DNA of 18,320 nt from an uncultured Archangium sp. (GCA_946479335.1 CAMLFP010000073.1:1-18320); one strand, 5' to 3'. Shown: positions 1 through 7,350, numbered from the stretch's first letter. Notes: generated by a model from the sequence alone, not told the origin. Made by a program: numbers and translations.

Positions 1-108
1 GCGTCAAAGCCCGCGTCATCGGTGCCGGCGTCAAAGCCCGCGTCATCGGTGCCGGCGTCGAAGCCTGCGTCGTCGATCCCCGCGTCAAAGCCCGCGTCAT
101 CGACGCCC
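1..108. repeat. Four tandem 27-bp units inside lipoprotein gene
   Basis: Units start at 1, 28, 55 and 82. The first two are identical; the third and fourth differ at a few positions. Read on the minus strand each unit encodes nine residues of the form DDAGFDAGT (or ...GI, ...GV). The length is a multiple of three, so gain or loss of units keeps the frame. The array starts at the window edge and may continue to the left. Confidence 0.9.
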
Positions 109-491
109 GCATCGGTGCCGCCATCGGTGCGCACCCCGGTGGGATTGAGGATGAGCGCCACCACGGGGAACGGCGCGTTCCTGGCGGGCGCGGCGTTGCG
201 CGTCGAGCTCTGCTCCACCGGCGCGCCGGCGCAGTCGACGTTGTCGAAACCCTCCGCGAAGACGGCCACGGTGTCTTCGTTGTCGAGCGCGATGATGACC
301 TCGACCGTGCTCCCCGCGCTGATGCTCGCCGCCTCACTCGCGAGCGTGGTGGAGCCCTTCGTCGCCGTCACTTTCGTGCACACGCTGGTGCTGGTGGCGG
401 GCGCGATGACCTGCACCTGCATCGCGTACTCACCGCGTCCACACCCTGTCAGTGCCGCTACGACGCAACTCACCCCGAGGAGTCGTCTCAT
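1..491 (-). CDS. Lipoprotein with Asp-Ala-Gly repeat linker (C-terminus beyond window)
   Basis: The open frame runs from ATG at 491 to the left edge without a stop, giving at least 163 residues. The N-terminus has two Arg, a hydrophobic stretch and the lipobox L14-T15-G16-C17, so it should be exported and lipidated at Cys17. Residues 18 to about 120 form a Ser/Thr/Val-rich, probably beta-rich module with two further Cys (in TSVCTKV and NVDCAG). From about residue 128 the 27-bp repeats encode an Asp/Ala/Gly linker of the type common in myxobacterial surface lipoproteins. The plus strand is also open here, but its Pro-Ala-Ser-Lys product is only the antisense reading of the repeats. The function of the globular part is not recognised. 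The gene is divergent from the acyltransferase. Confidence 0.8.
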   Translation of the reverse strand, partial: MRRLLGVSCVVAALTGCGRGEYAMQVQVIAPATSTSVCTKVTATKGSTTLASEAASISAGSTVEVIIALDNEDTVAVFAEGFDNVDCAGAPVEQSSTRNAAPARNAPFPVVALILNPTGVRTDGGTDAGVDDAGFDAGIDDAGFDAGTDDAGFDAGTDDAGFD

Positions 492-498
492 CGCGTGA

Positions 499-504
499 AG
501 CCTA
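499..504 (-). promoter_or_regulatory. -10-like TAGGCT just before lipoprotein start
   Basis: On the minus strand TAGGCT is followed by seven bases (TCACGCG) and then the ATG at 491. No Shine-Dalgarno is present. I see no convincing -35. The spacing would put the transcription start at or next to the start codon. Confidence 0.4.
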
Positions 505-583
505 CTCTGCGCGCGGTGCGACTCCATGGCGTGGCGCGAGTTCACTCCCACCGCCGAAATCTCGCGCCCATGGACCGCCTCCC

Positions 584-589
584 TATGCT
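584..589 (+). promoter_or_regulatory. -10-like TATGCT before acyltransferase
   Basis: TATGCT is followed by eight bases and then GTG at 598. The block ATGGACCGC at 570-578 sits at the same distance upstream as in the promoter of the phosphorylase gene (6471-6479). No clear -35 or Shine-Dalgarno is seen. Confidence 0.35.
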
Positions 590-597
590 GCGCCGCC

Positions 598-1671
598 GTG
601 CGCATCCCCGGTCTCGATCTGCTCCGCGCCTTCGCCATCGTGTGGGTGATGTTCTTCCACGCGTCGATTCTCGGGCTCGGGTCTCCATGGCGCGACGGCA
701 CGCGCTTCGGGTGGATGGGCGTCGACCTCTTCTTCGTGTTGAGCGGCTACCTCATCGGCGCGCAGTGGCTCAGCGGGCTCCGCGACGGCACGGCGTCGTT
801 CGCAGGCTTCTACCGCCGGCGGGCGCTGCGCATCTTCCCCGCGTACGGCGTGACGGTCGCCGTGTACTTCGCGTGGCCCACGCTGCGGGAGTGGCCGGCG
901 ATTCAGCCGCTCTGGCAGTTCCTCACCTTCACCGAGAACCTCTTCATCACGCTCGACGCGGCGAAGTCGTTCTCGCACGTGTGGTCGCTGTGCGTCGAAG
1001 AGCACTTCTACGTCGCGTTCCCATTGCTGACGTTGCTGGTGTGGCGCCGGCCGTCGGCGAAGGTGACGGTGGGCGTGCTGCTCGCGGTGCTCTGCTTCGG
1101 CCTCGCGTGGCGCGCGCGCGCGTGGTTCGCGTTCGTCGCGCCCGCGGAGGACCAGACCGTGGCGTACTACGAGCACCTCTACTACCCGACGCTCCCGCGG
1201 CTCGACGGTCTGCTCGCCGGAGTGGCGCTCGCGGTGGTGCAGGTGTTCCGCCCGGTGGCGTGGTCGTGGCTCATGGCGCGCGCGCGGGCGATTTTTGTCG
1301 CCGGCGTCGCGCTCATCGCCACGTCGATGGTGGTGTTCGATGGAGACCCCGGCGTCGGCGCCGTGGTGTTCGGCTTCCCGCTCCTGTCACTCGCGATGGC
1401 GTGCATCGTCGCGTCATGTGCGAGCCCGGAGGCGTTCGTGCAGCGCGTGCGCATGCCGGGCGTCGCCACCCTCGCGGCGCTCTCGTACAGCCTGTACTTG
1501 AGCCACAAACTGGCGCTGCACTTCGCGGTCGCGAACGGCTTCGGCGGGTTCCTCGTGCCGTGTCTCGCGACGCTGCTCGCGGGCGCTGCGCTGCACTACG
1601 GCGTCGAGCGGCCGTTCTTGAAGTTGCGCGACCGCACCGCGCCGCTGGCCGCCGTCGCGCAGCCGGAGTGA
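598..1671 (+). CDS. Membrane O-acyltransferase, acyltransferase-3 family
   Basis: Integral membrane enzyme of the acyltransferase-3 (OafA/YrhL) family, which transfers acetyl or other acyl groups to cell-surface sugars. The 357-aa product has the family landmarks: the first helix LRAFAIVWVMFFHA with conserved His21; GVDLFFVLSGYLIG (about 41-54); the Arg-rich loop FYRRRALRIFPAY (71-83); and WSLCVEEHFY (129-138) with Glu134, Glu135 and His136. Several further hydrophobic segments follow to the C-terminus. GTG at 598 is preferred because the conserved domain begins at once (RIPGLDLLRA) and a -10-like element lies just upstream. An in-frame ATG at 526 would add 24 unconserved residues. The acceptor substrate cannot be told. 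It stands alone, so a specific O-antigen or exopolysaccharide role is not indicated. Confidence 0.88.
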   Translation: MRIPGLDLLRAFAIVWVMFFHASILGLGSPWRDGTRFGWMGVDLFFVLSGYLIGAQWLSGLRDGTASFAGFYRRRALRIFPAYGVTVAVYFAWPTLREWPAIQPLWQFLTFTENLFITLDAAKSFSHVWSLCVEEHFYVAFPLLTLLVWRRPSAKVTVGVLLAVLCFGLAWRARAWFAFVAPAEDQTVAYYEHLYYPTLPRLDGLLAGVALAVVQVFRPVAWSWLMARARAIFVAGVALIATSMVVFDGDPGVGAVVFGFPLLSLAMACIVASCASPEAFVQRVRMPGVATLAALSYSLYLSHKLALHFAVANGFGGFLVPCLATLLAGAALHYGVERPFLKLRDRTAPLAAVAQPE

Positions 1672-1767
1672 AGACGGCGCGCGGCGCAGCAGCAGCACCG
1701 CACGGAGTTCTTCCGAGAGCGGCGAGGCGACGCGCCGAGCACACACCACCTCAACGCGAAGCGCGTG

Positions 1768-2382
1768 TCAGGAGCCCGAGCGCGCCGTCATCGGCCAGGG
1801 CACGAAGACCACCTCGCGGAAGCCGGCGGTGATGAGCAGCGCGCGCACCTGGCGCTCCGCCGACGCGCGGGCGCGGGCCTGCAGCCGCTCGTCGTGTTCG
1901 ACCTCGCGCTCGAAGGCGTCCTTCGCGAGCTCGAAGAGCTTCGCGGTCTGCGCGGAGTCGAGGTTGGAGTCGATGACCTCGGTGTCTTCGGGCCGCAGCG
2001 CGACCTGCGCCTTGAGCGGCGGCAACGCGACCTCCACGGTGTCGCCCTTCACGCGGAGTTGGTCAGCGTTCAGCTTCGAGAGGTCGAGCCCCAGCGAGAC
2101 GTCCGCGAAGACGATGGCGCGGCCCTGCTTCTTCGCCACCACCTCGCGCACGAAGTTGAAGACGTCGCCCCACACCGTGCCGGCGGGCTCCGGCTCCGGA
2201 GAGAACGAGACGCGCTTGTAGAGGCGCACCTCCAGCGTCTCGAGGCGCGCCACTTCGCGGATCTGCTCCACCAACGCGGGCGGGTCAGGGCGCTCGACGC
2301 GCTTCGAGCCCAGCAGCGCGAAGAGCCCCGCGCCGGCCAGCGCCGCCACCAGCACCACCGCGAACCGGCCGAGCCATTTCAT
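1768..2382 (-). CDS. DUF4230 membrane-anchored protein
   Basis: Product of 204 residues. An N-terminal membrane anchor (about 5-25, Ala/Val/Leu rich) is followed by a soluble domain that resembles DUF4230: LETLEVRLYKRV near 47-58, an IVFADVSLGLDLSKL stretch, then VKGDTVEVALPPLKAQV, and a helical C-terminal part with AERQVRALLITAGF. In this family the domain faces outside the cytoplasm and its biochemical function is unknown. ATG at 2382 is chosen because the anchor begins directly there; the frame stays open 68 codons further, but those would cross the divergent gene. The gene is convergent with the acyltransferase across 96 bp and divergent from the small secreted protein. The family assignment is from motif memory only. 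Confidence 0.75.
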   Translation of the reverse strand: MKWLGRFAVVLVAALAGAGLFALLGSKRVERPDPPALVEQIREVARLETLEVRLYKRVSFSPEPEPAGTVWGDVFNFVREVVAKKQGRAIVFADVSLGLDLSKLNADQLRVKGDTVEVALPPLKAQVALRPEDTEVIDSNLDSAQTAKLFELAKDAFEREVEHDERLQARARASAERQVRALLITAGFREVVFVPWPMTARSGS

Positions 2383-2447
2383 GCGCGAAGCGTCGCACAA
2401 ATGAATCTGAAAGCCGTACCGTGCGTTGGAGAAGCCACCACTCACCC

Positions 2448-2451
2448 GGAG
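2448..2451 (+). promoter_or_regulatory. Shine-Dalgarno GGAG for small secreted protein
   Basis: GGAG lies seven bases before ATG 2459. It favours this start over the in-frame ATG at 2426, which would place 11 residues ahead of the signal peptide. Confidence 0.5.
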
Positions 2452-2458
2452 CACGCAC

Positions 2459-2653
2459 ATGACCCGCACCCGCACGTTGACCCTGCTCTCGCTGTTGTCG
2501 CTCACCGCGCTCGCGGAGGAGCCGAAGACCGACAACGCGCCGCCCAAGGAGGGCGCGTCGACCTCGACGAAGAAGGGCGAGGGCAAGAAGAAGGAGAAGC
2601 CCGCCGACGAGAAGAAGGACGAAGCGGCGCCCGCGCCGAAGCCCGCGCAGTAA
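2459..2653 (+). CDS. Small secreted Lys/Glu/Pro-rich protein
   Basis: A 64-residue product. Residues 1-19 look like a signal peptide (MTRTRT, then a Leu-rich core ending LTALA, cleavage before EEP). The mature part of about 45 residues is almost entirely Lys, Glu, Asp, Pro and Ala (for example KKGEGKKKEKPADEKK) and should be disordered. There are no Cys and no recognisable domain. The stop at 2651-2653 directly abuts the stop of the opposing MopE-like gene at 2654. The signal peptide followed immediately by a biased tail, plus a good Shine-Dalgarno, argue for a real gene. Function unknown. Confidence 0.6.
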   Translation: MTRTRTLTLLSLLSLTALAEEPKTDNAPPKEGASTSTKKGEGKKKEKPADEKKDEAAPAPKPAQ

Positions 2654-4081
2654 TCAGCGGAAGCTGAAGCCGCCGTCCGCCGCGAAGGTGAGCGTGATGG
2701 TCGTCAGCGCCGTCGCCGTGCTGTACGGCGTCGCGATGAGCTCCACGCGGTTGACGCGGCGCCAGTCGAGGCCGTTCCCGGCGGAGTAGGTCCACCCTCC
2801 GCCGCCGGTACGCAGCGGAATCTGCACCGAGTTGTGCCGGGTTCCGGCGTCGCCGATGTCGCCGATTTCCATCAACTGCGCGCCCGACGGCGTGGCGCGT
2901 GACCAGCCGCCGTCTTCGCCACAGAACTGCACGGTCATCGTCGGCAGCCGCGCGGTGTCCTGGTTGAAGCCGGCGGTCGTCCCACCGATGAGGCTGGCAG
3001 AGACGACCAGGTTCAGCGTGGAGCCCATCGAGAGGTCCCACCACGCGCCCTGGGGCGCATCGGCGTAGAGCACCTGGAGGTCGCCGCTCGGAGAGCTGTT
3101 GCCCGAGGCGTTGGTGGCCAACCACGACGGGCGCACCCACGACGTCGCTTCACCTGCGGCACCGCGCAGACAACCGGTGGGGTTGATGGTGCCCTGGTTG
3201 ATGATGCGGAAGGCGCCCATCGCGAGGCCCGGCTCGGAGAGGAGGTCGCGCGGGCCGCCGCAGCCGGGCGCGTTGTCGGCGGCGCCGTTGCAGTCGTTGT
3301 CGAGGCCATCTCCGCACACGTCGACGGTGGGGAAGTTCTTCGCCACGCAGCTGCGCGTGAAGACGCCCGACGCGTAGACGCACTGGAAGCCGCCGGTGCT
3401 GCACACGCCGCTCTGCCCGGTGTCGCAGGGGAAGCTGTGCCCGTCGTTGATGCCGGGGTTCTCGGTGTCGGCGAAGGGCGCGTCGTCGGGCTGCCCGTTG
3501 CAGTTGTTGTCGATGCCGTCGCAGCGCTCGTCGGCGCCCGGGTGGCGCGTCGGGTCGCTGTCGTCGCAGTCACCGGCGCGGTCGGCGCCGCCATCGGGTT
3601 GCGCGCACGCCTGCAGGCCGGGGCCGTTGACGCCGAAGGTGTCGTGGTCGGCGTCGACGTACCAGTTGAAGCGGCTCAAGCCGTTGTCGATGACGCCATC
3701 GCAGTCGTCGTCGAGCGCGTTGCAGCGCTCGCTGGCGCGCGGGCTGATGAAGGGGTCGGAGTCATCGCAATCACCCGACGCCGCGACCCAGCCGCCGAGC
3801 TGCGGCGTGCGACAGAAGGGGCGCCCGGTGGTGGTGTCACCCACGCCGTCGCCGTCACCGTCGCGGTAGTAGTTGGTCGGCGCGTTGCCTTCGGGGCAGG
3901 CGCCTTCGACGGGCAGTGTCGGGCAGGCCGGCGTGTTGCCGGGCGAGCAGCACACGCCGTCGTCGCACGTGTAGCCGCCGGGGCAGCCGCCATCGGCCTC
4001 GCACGCCCACGGGCCTTCGCTGCTCCACCCCTTGAGGCAGCCGCTGCACATCACGAGGGCCAGGAGTCCCGCGAGCCTCAT
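2654..4081 (-). CDS. MopE-like Cys-rich lipoprotein, copy 1
   Basis: 475 residues. A signal peptide ends in a Cys-Ser-Gly-Cys box (Cys15), probably a lipidation site although position -3 is Cys rather than Leu. A Cys-rich head (24-63) is followed by Asp-rich loops RDGDGDGVGD (73-82) and DADHDTFG (143-150). Putative metal-binding repeats of the MopE type (PF11617) follow: SGDCDDSDP, then CNALDDDCDG; GDCDDSDP (170-177) with PGADERCDGIDNNCNG; and CGDGLDNDCNG (256-266). The last 200 residues form a beta-rich domain with WWDLSMGSTLNLVVSAS and LDWRRVNRVELI, similar in layout to carbohydrate-binding beta sandwiches (inference). Its start overlaps the stop of copy 2 (ATGA), so translation is probably coupled. 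Likely an outer-membrane lipoprotein binding Ca or Cu through the Asp loops; the ligand is unknown. Confidence 0.85.
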   Translation of the reverse strand: MRLAGLLALVMCSGCLKGWSSEGPWACEADGGCPGGYTCDDGVCCSPGNTPACPTLPVEGACPEGNAPTNYYRDGDGDGVGDTTTGRPFCRTPQLGGWVAASGDCDDSDPFISPRASERCNALDDDCDGVIDNGLSRFNWYVDADHDTFGVNGPGLQACAQPDGGADRAGDCDDSDPTRHPGADERCDGIDNNCNGQPDDAPFADTENPGINDGHSFPCDTGQSGVCSTGGFQCVYASGVFTRSCVAKNFPTVDVCGDGLDNDCNGAADNAPGCGGPRDLLSEPGLAMGAFRIINQGTINPTGCLRGAAGEATSWVRPSWLATNASGNSSPSGDLQVLYADAPQGAWWDLSMGSTLNLVVSASLIGGTTAGFNQDTARLPTMTVQFCGEDGGWSRATPSGAQLMEIGDIGDAGTRHNSVQIPLRTGGGGWTYSAGNGLDWRRVNRVELIATPYSTATALTTITLTFAADGGFSFR

Positions 4082-5406
4082 GGCACGAACCCCGCGTCGG
4101 CGTCGAAGGTGAGGGTGAAGGCGCCGGCGGTGTTGAACACCAGGAACTCCACGCGGGTGACGCGCGACGAGTCGAGCCCGGTGGCCGAGGAGACGAGCCA
4201 CTGCGGGCTGACGCCGTTGAGCGGCAGCATCACGCCGGCGCTGCCCGTGCCGTCGATGAGCGCGTCGTAGTTGAAGGGCCGGTAGTGCACGAGCTGGGTG
4301 ATGGTGTCTCCGCACAGCGAGACCTGCGGGTCGTAGAGCGCGCCGGTGGTGCCCCAGCCGGTGGTCGAGGCGCTGAACGCCAGCCACAGCTTCGCGTCGA
4401 GGCGGCTCATGTCCCACGTGCCGCCGTCGATGGGCTCCACCGCCATCACGTGGAAGTTGTGGCCCGAGACGCCCGAGGCCGACCAGCTGTTGCCGCTGAC
4501 GCTCTCCGCGCCGCCGACGTTCTGCGTGTGGCACTGCGTCGACAACGTGCCGGTCGACGCCAGGTAGAACGCCGAGACGCGCGTGTCGGGCCCGAAGAGC
4601 TGCCGCGGGCCGCCGCACTCGGGTTGCTCGTCGACGCGGCCATCGCAGTTGTTGTCGAGGCCGTCGCACATCTCGCGCTCCGGGGTACGCGAGGCCACAC
4701 ACACGCGCGCGCCGCCGGTGCACGCGTTGAAGCCGGTGGCGCAGATGCCCATGCCGCCCGGCACCGCGCAGGGGAAGGCGGGGCCCACGTCGGCGAAGAC
4801 CGTCTCCGCGGAGTCGGGCACGCCGTTGCAGTTGTTGTCGATGCCGTCGCAGAGCTCCGGCGCGGCGGGGTTGCGGCCCGGCGCGGCGTCGTCGCAGTCG
4901 TTGCCCTCGGCGACGTAGCCGGGCGGCGCGGCGCAGGCCTGCGTGGTGCTGGTGCCGTAGCCGTCGCCGTCCTGGTCGAGGAAGAAGGCGCGCTGCGGCG
5001 TGAGGCCCTCGTCCCACGTGCCGTTGCAGTTGTTGTCGAGGCCGTCGCACTGCTCGGGCGTCGAGGCGTTCACCGTGGCGTTGGTGTCATCGCAGTCGCT
5101 CTGCGAGACGACCCAGCCACCTGACGGTTGCGCGCAGCGCAGCAGCGGCTCGCTGGGGTTGCCCTCGCCGTCGCCGTCGCGGTCGCGGAAGAAGGTCGAC
5201 GCGTAGCCTCCGTCGACGCACTGCCCGTTGAACGGCAGCGTGGGGCACGCGGGGAGGCCGCCGGGCACGCAGCAGATGCCCTCGTCGCACGCATAACCCT
5301 CGGGGCACGCGCCCTCGCTACAGGCCCAGGGGCCGCCGAGGTCCCACGCCTTCATGCAGCCTGACAGCAGCAGCGCGGTCAGCGCGGCGATGGACAGCTC
5401 CCGCAT
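4078..5406 (-). CDS. MopE-like Cys-rich lipoprotein, copy 2
   Basis: 442 residues, paralogous to the gene downstream. Signal peptide with a canonical lipobox L14-S15-G16-C17. The head (23-63) shares the pattern GPWAC, CPEGY, CDEG, CC, PACPTLP with copy 1. Asp loops RDRDGDGEG (74-82) and LDQDGDGYG (143-151) are followed by SDCDD (103-107) with CDGLDNNCNG (120-129), NDCDD (169-173) with CDGIDNNCNG (186-195), and CDGLDNNCDGRVDE (247-260). The C-terminal domain (about 265-442) has TWDMSRLDAKLWLAFSAS and LDSSRVTRVEFLVF, matching copy 1, and ends LTFDADAGF. ATG 5406 shares its A with the TGA of the PEGA gene, and the gene's own stop overlaps the next start. The two copies probably arose by tandem duplication and have diverged. 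Confidence 0.87.
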   Translation of the reverse strand: MRELSIAALTALLLSGCMKAWDLGGPWACSEGACPEGYACDEGICCVPGGLPACPTLPFNGQCVDGGYASTFFRDRDGDGEGNPSEPLLRCAQPSGGWVVSQSDCDDTNATVNASTPEQCDGLDNNCNGTWDEGLTPQRAFFLDQDGDGYGTSTTQACAAPPGYVAEGNDCDDAAPGRNPAAPELCDGIDNNCNGVPDSAETVFADVGPAFPCAVPGGMGICATGFNACTGGARVCVASRTPEREMCDGLDNNCDGRVDEQPECGGPRQLFGPDTRVSAFYLASTGTLSTQCHTQNVGGAESVSGNSWSASGVSGHNFHVMAVEPIDGGTWDMSRLDAKLWLAFSASTTGWGTTGALYDPQVSLCGDTITQLVHYRPFNYDALIDGTGSAGVMLPLNGVSPQWLVSSATGLDSSRVTRVEFLVFNTAGAFTLTFDADAGFVP

Positions 5407-6347
5407 CAGTTGGTCACCGCGTCGATGATGAACATCGCGACGCCGGCCGCGGCGAGACCTCCGCCGACGCCGAGCATGATGTTGCCAGTCTGCGCGTCGG
5501 CCTGCGCCTCGGCCTGGCGGCGCTGCACCTCGACCAGCGTGGCGCAGTCGCGCACGTCGCCCTGACACGACGAGAGGCCCTTGCCGGTGTTGGCGCCCAG
5601 CGCGCCGGCGATGAGGCCGCCCGCGATGACCGCCGCGCCCGCCATGAAGGTGCCGTAGCTGACGCCGCGCAGCGCGGTGAAGCTCTTCGGGGCCGGCCCG
5701 CTCACCGCGGCCTGCGGAGACTGCGCCTCGACCTTCACGCGGCTCCCCGGCGGCACCTCGAGGCGCTGCAGCACCGCGTGGCCCTCGGGGAAGATGACGT
5801 CGACCTGGTGGAGGCCCGCGGGCACGGCCTGGATCTGCCCCGGCTTCACCGCGGTGACGCGCCCGTCGACCTTCACGGTGGTGCCGGGTTCGACCTGCAG
5901 GCGCAGCCCGCCGTAGCCCTTCTTCGCCCACGCGGGCAGCAGCAGGTCGAGCGGCGCGCGCGAGGCGTTCTCGAAGCCGTCGATGGTGAGGCCATCGAGC
6001 CGGCGCAGGCCCAGCTTCTCGCCGTCGAGCCACAGCTGGAGCTCCACGGAGATCTTCTCGCCGGTCTTGTCCATGCCGCGCACGTCGAGCAGCAGCACAC
6101 CGGCGGCGTTGAGCGAAGACGCGAGCTGCGCGGCGCAGTTGCCCTCGCATGCGCGCGGCGCGCCCTTCTTGAACGCTGCACCTTCGCTCACGGTGAGCGC
6201 CGAGAGCTGCGTCAAGTTGGCCTCCGCGGTACGCTGCACGCGCTTGAGCTGCGCGTCAGACACGCCGCTGGCATCGAGGATCGCCGTGGTGAGGGTCTGC
6301 GCGGACGCATACGTCGGCAGCAGCAGGGCGAAGAGGAGGGCACGCAC
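5406..6347 (-). CDS. PEGA-domain envelope protein
   Basis: 313 residues from GTG 6347. Residues 1-17 (RALLFALLLPTYASAQ) form a clear signal peptide. An N-terminal part (about 20-140) contains a Cys pair (ACEGNC, 67-71) and SVELQLWLDGEKLGLRRLDG. A PEGA-like repeat follows (about 146-207: GGLRLQVEPGTTVKVDGR, then PAGLHQVDVIFPEG), a beta fold typical of surface-layer and periplasmic proteins. Two hydrophobic segments (232-250 and 289-309) suggest membrane attachment near the C-terminus. It is the first gene of an operon with two MopE-like lipoproteins, so a role in assembling or anchoring them is plausible but inferred. The alternative start at 6368 would add MCGRSDG before the signal peptide; I prefer 6347. 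Confidence 0.8.
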   Translation of the reverse strand: MRALLFALLLPTYASAQTLTTAILDASGVSDAQLKRVQRTAEANLTQLSALTVSEGAAFKKGAPRACEGNCAAQLASSLNAAGVLLLDVRGMDKTGEKISVELQLWLDGEKLGLRRLDGLTIDGFENASRAPLDLLLPAWAKKGYGGLRLQVEPGTTVKVDGRVTAVKPGQIQAVPAGLHQVDVIFPEGHAVLQRLEVPPGSRVKVEAQSPQAAVSGPAPKSFTALRGVSYGTFMAGAAVIAGGLIAGALGANTGKGLSSCQGDVRDCATLVEVQRRQAEAQADAQTGNIMLGVGGGLAAAGVAMFIIDAVTN

Positions 6348-6354
6348 GCCATCA

Positions 6355-6360
6355 CTTCTA
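6355..6360 (-). promoter_or_regulatory. -10-like TAGAAG before PEGA gene
   Basis: On the minus strand TAGAAG is followed by seven bases (TGATGGC) and GTG 6347, where the signal peptide begins. There is no Shine-Dalgarno. The element supports 6347 over 6368, because the latter start would lie upstream of it. Confidence 0.35.
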
Positions 6361-6484
6361 CCGCACACGCCCGGGATTGACGCGAAGAGACCGCTGCGTG
6401 CGCTGCGCGCTGACAGCCGAAAACCGCACGTCGCCCCGCCATGACGCGTCAGAGGTTCAAACTCGCCGTGATGGACCGCGCGTG

Positions 6485-6490
6485 TATGGT
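6485..6490 (+). promoter_or_regulatory. -10-like TATGGT before phosphorylase
   Basis: TATGGT is followed by exactly six bases (GGCCGC) and ATG 6497, placing the predicted transcription start on the start codon. No Shine-Dalgarno is seen. ATGGACCGC at 6471-6479 recurs at the acyltransferase promoter. Confidence 0.45.
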
Positions 6491-6496
6491 GGCCGC

Positions 6497-7336
6497 ATGT
6501 CGCAACCGTTGCTCCCCCGTCTCGAAGCGTGCGTCAAAGTCATCCGCGAGAAGGCGCCGGGCTTCACCCCGAAGCTGGGCCTGATCCTCGGCAGTGGGTT
6601 GGGCGCGTTCGCTGATTCGCTCACCAGGTCGGTCGCCATCGACTACCGCGAGCTCCCCGATTTCCCCGTCTCGTCGGTGCACGGCCACGCGGGCCGCCTG
6701 GTGCTGGGCTACCGCGGTGAGGTGCCCGTGGTGGCGATGTCGGGCCGCGTGCACTTCTACGAGGGCTACACGCCGCAGCAGGTCGCCTTCCCCGCGCGCG
6801 TGCTGTGCCGGCTGGGCATCAAGCACCTCACCGTCACCAACGCGGCGGGCGGCATCAACCTCGGCTTCAACGTCGGCGACCTGATGGCGATTACCGACCA
6901 CCTCAACCTCTCGGGCTTCAACCCGCTCATCGGGCCCAATGACGAGGAGCTGGGCCCGCGCTTCCCCGACATGACGCACGCCTATGACCCGGCGGCACTC
7001 AAGGTGCTGCGTGGCTCCGCGCAGGCCTCGGGCGCGACGCTGCGCGAGGGCGTGTACGTGGCGTTGTCGGGCCCGAGCTACGAGACGCCGGCGGAGATCC
7101 GCATGCTGCGCACGCTGGGCGGCGACGCGGTGGGCATGTCGACGGTGCCGGAGGTCATCGTGGCGGCGCACATGGGCGTCAAGGTGACGGGCATCTCGTG
7201 CATCACCAACCTCGCGGCGGGCATCAGCGCGCAGAAGTTGTCGCACGAAGAGGTCTCGGAGACGGCCAACAAGGTGAAGCACACCTTCACCGCGCTGCTG
7301 GGCCGCTTTCTCGAAGACGTGGCGCGCACCGTCTGA
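6497..7336 (+). CDS. punA: Purine nucleoside phosphorylase, trimeric type
   Basis: Cytoplasmic enzyme of purine salvage. It splits inosine or guanosine with phosphate to the base and (deoxy)ribose-1-phosphate. The 279-aa length is normal for the trimeric (mammalian/PunA-like) family. Visible landmarks: GSGLGAFAD (32-40) with the phosphate-binding Ser33; FPVSSVHGHAGRLVLG (56-71) with His64; GRVHFYEGY (83-91) with Arg84, His86 and Glu89; TNAAGGIN (114-121); LSGPSYETPAEIRML (190-204) with base-binding Glu200; VGMSTVPE (212-219); and ISCITNLAAGI (233-243) with Asn238. The conserved start and the -10 element six bases upstream fix ATG 6497; a longer open frame begins at 6377 but looks non-coding. 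It is followed after 14 bp by a PilZ gene, probably on the same message. No active-site residue appears to be missing. Confidence 0.95.
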   Translation: MSQPLLPRLEACVKVIREKAPGFTPKLGLILGSGLGAFADSLTRSVAIDYRELPDFPVSSVHGHAGRLVLGYRGEVPVVAMSGRVHFYEGYTPQQVAFPARVLCRLGIKHLTVTNAAGGINLGFNVGDLMAITDHLNLSGFNPLIGPNDEELGPRFPDMTHAYDPAALKVLRGSAQASGATLREGVYVALSGPSYETPAEIRMLRTLGGDAVGMSTVPEVIVAAHMGVKVTGISCITNLAAGISAQKLSHEEVSETANKVKHTFTALLGRFLEDVARTV

Positions 7337-7350
7337 AAAAGTGCCCCGTC

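Noticed and set aside
22..498. Plus-strand frame coding Pro-Ala-Ser-Lys repeats
   Set aside because: It is the antisense reading of the Asp-Ala-Gly repeats; the minus strand has the start, lipobox and promoter-like element.
570..590. ATGGACC...TATG as a sigma-54 or ECF promoter
   Set aside because: Spacing between the GG and the downstream GC is too long for sigma-54, and the 9-mer is too close to the -10 to be an ECF -35.
1755..1767. Short hairpin ACGCG-AAG-CGCGT between acyltransferase and DUF4230
   Set aside because: Five-bp stem with no T-run; too weak for a terminator call in GC-rich DNA.
495..1832. Long Arg-rich plus-strand frame over the acyltransferase
   Set aside because: The product is Arg/Ala/Val-biased without domains, typical of an out-of-phase frame in GC-rich DNA; the overlapping acyltransferase has all family motifs.
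4082..5050. Upstream extension of the MopE-like copy 1 frame
   Set aside because: The extension is Arg-rich and lies out of phase with copy 2; the signal peptide begins at 4081.
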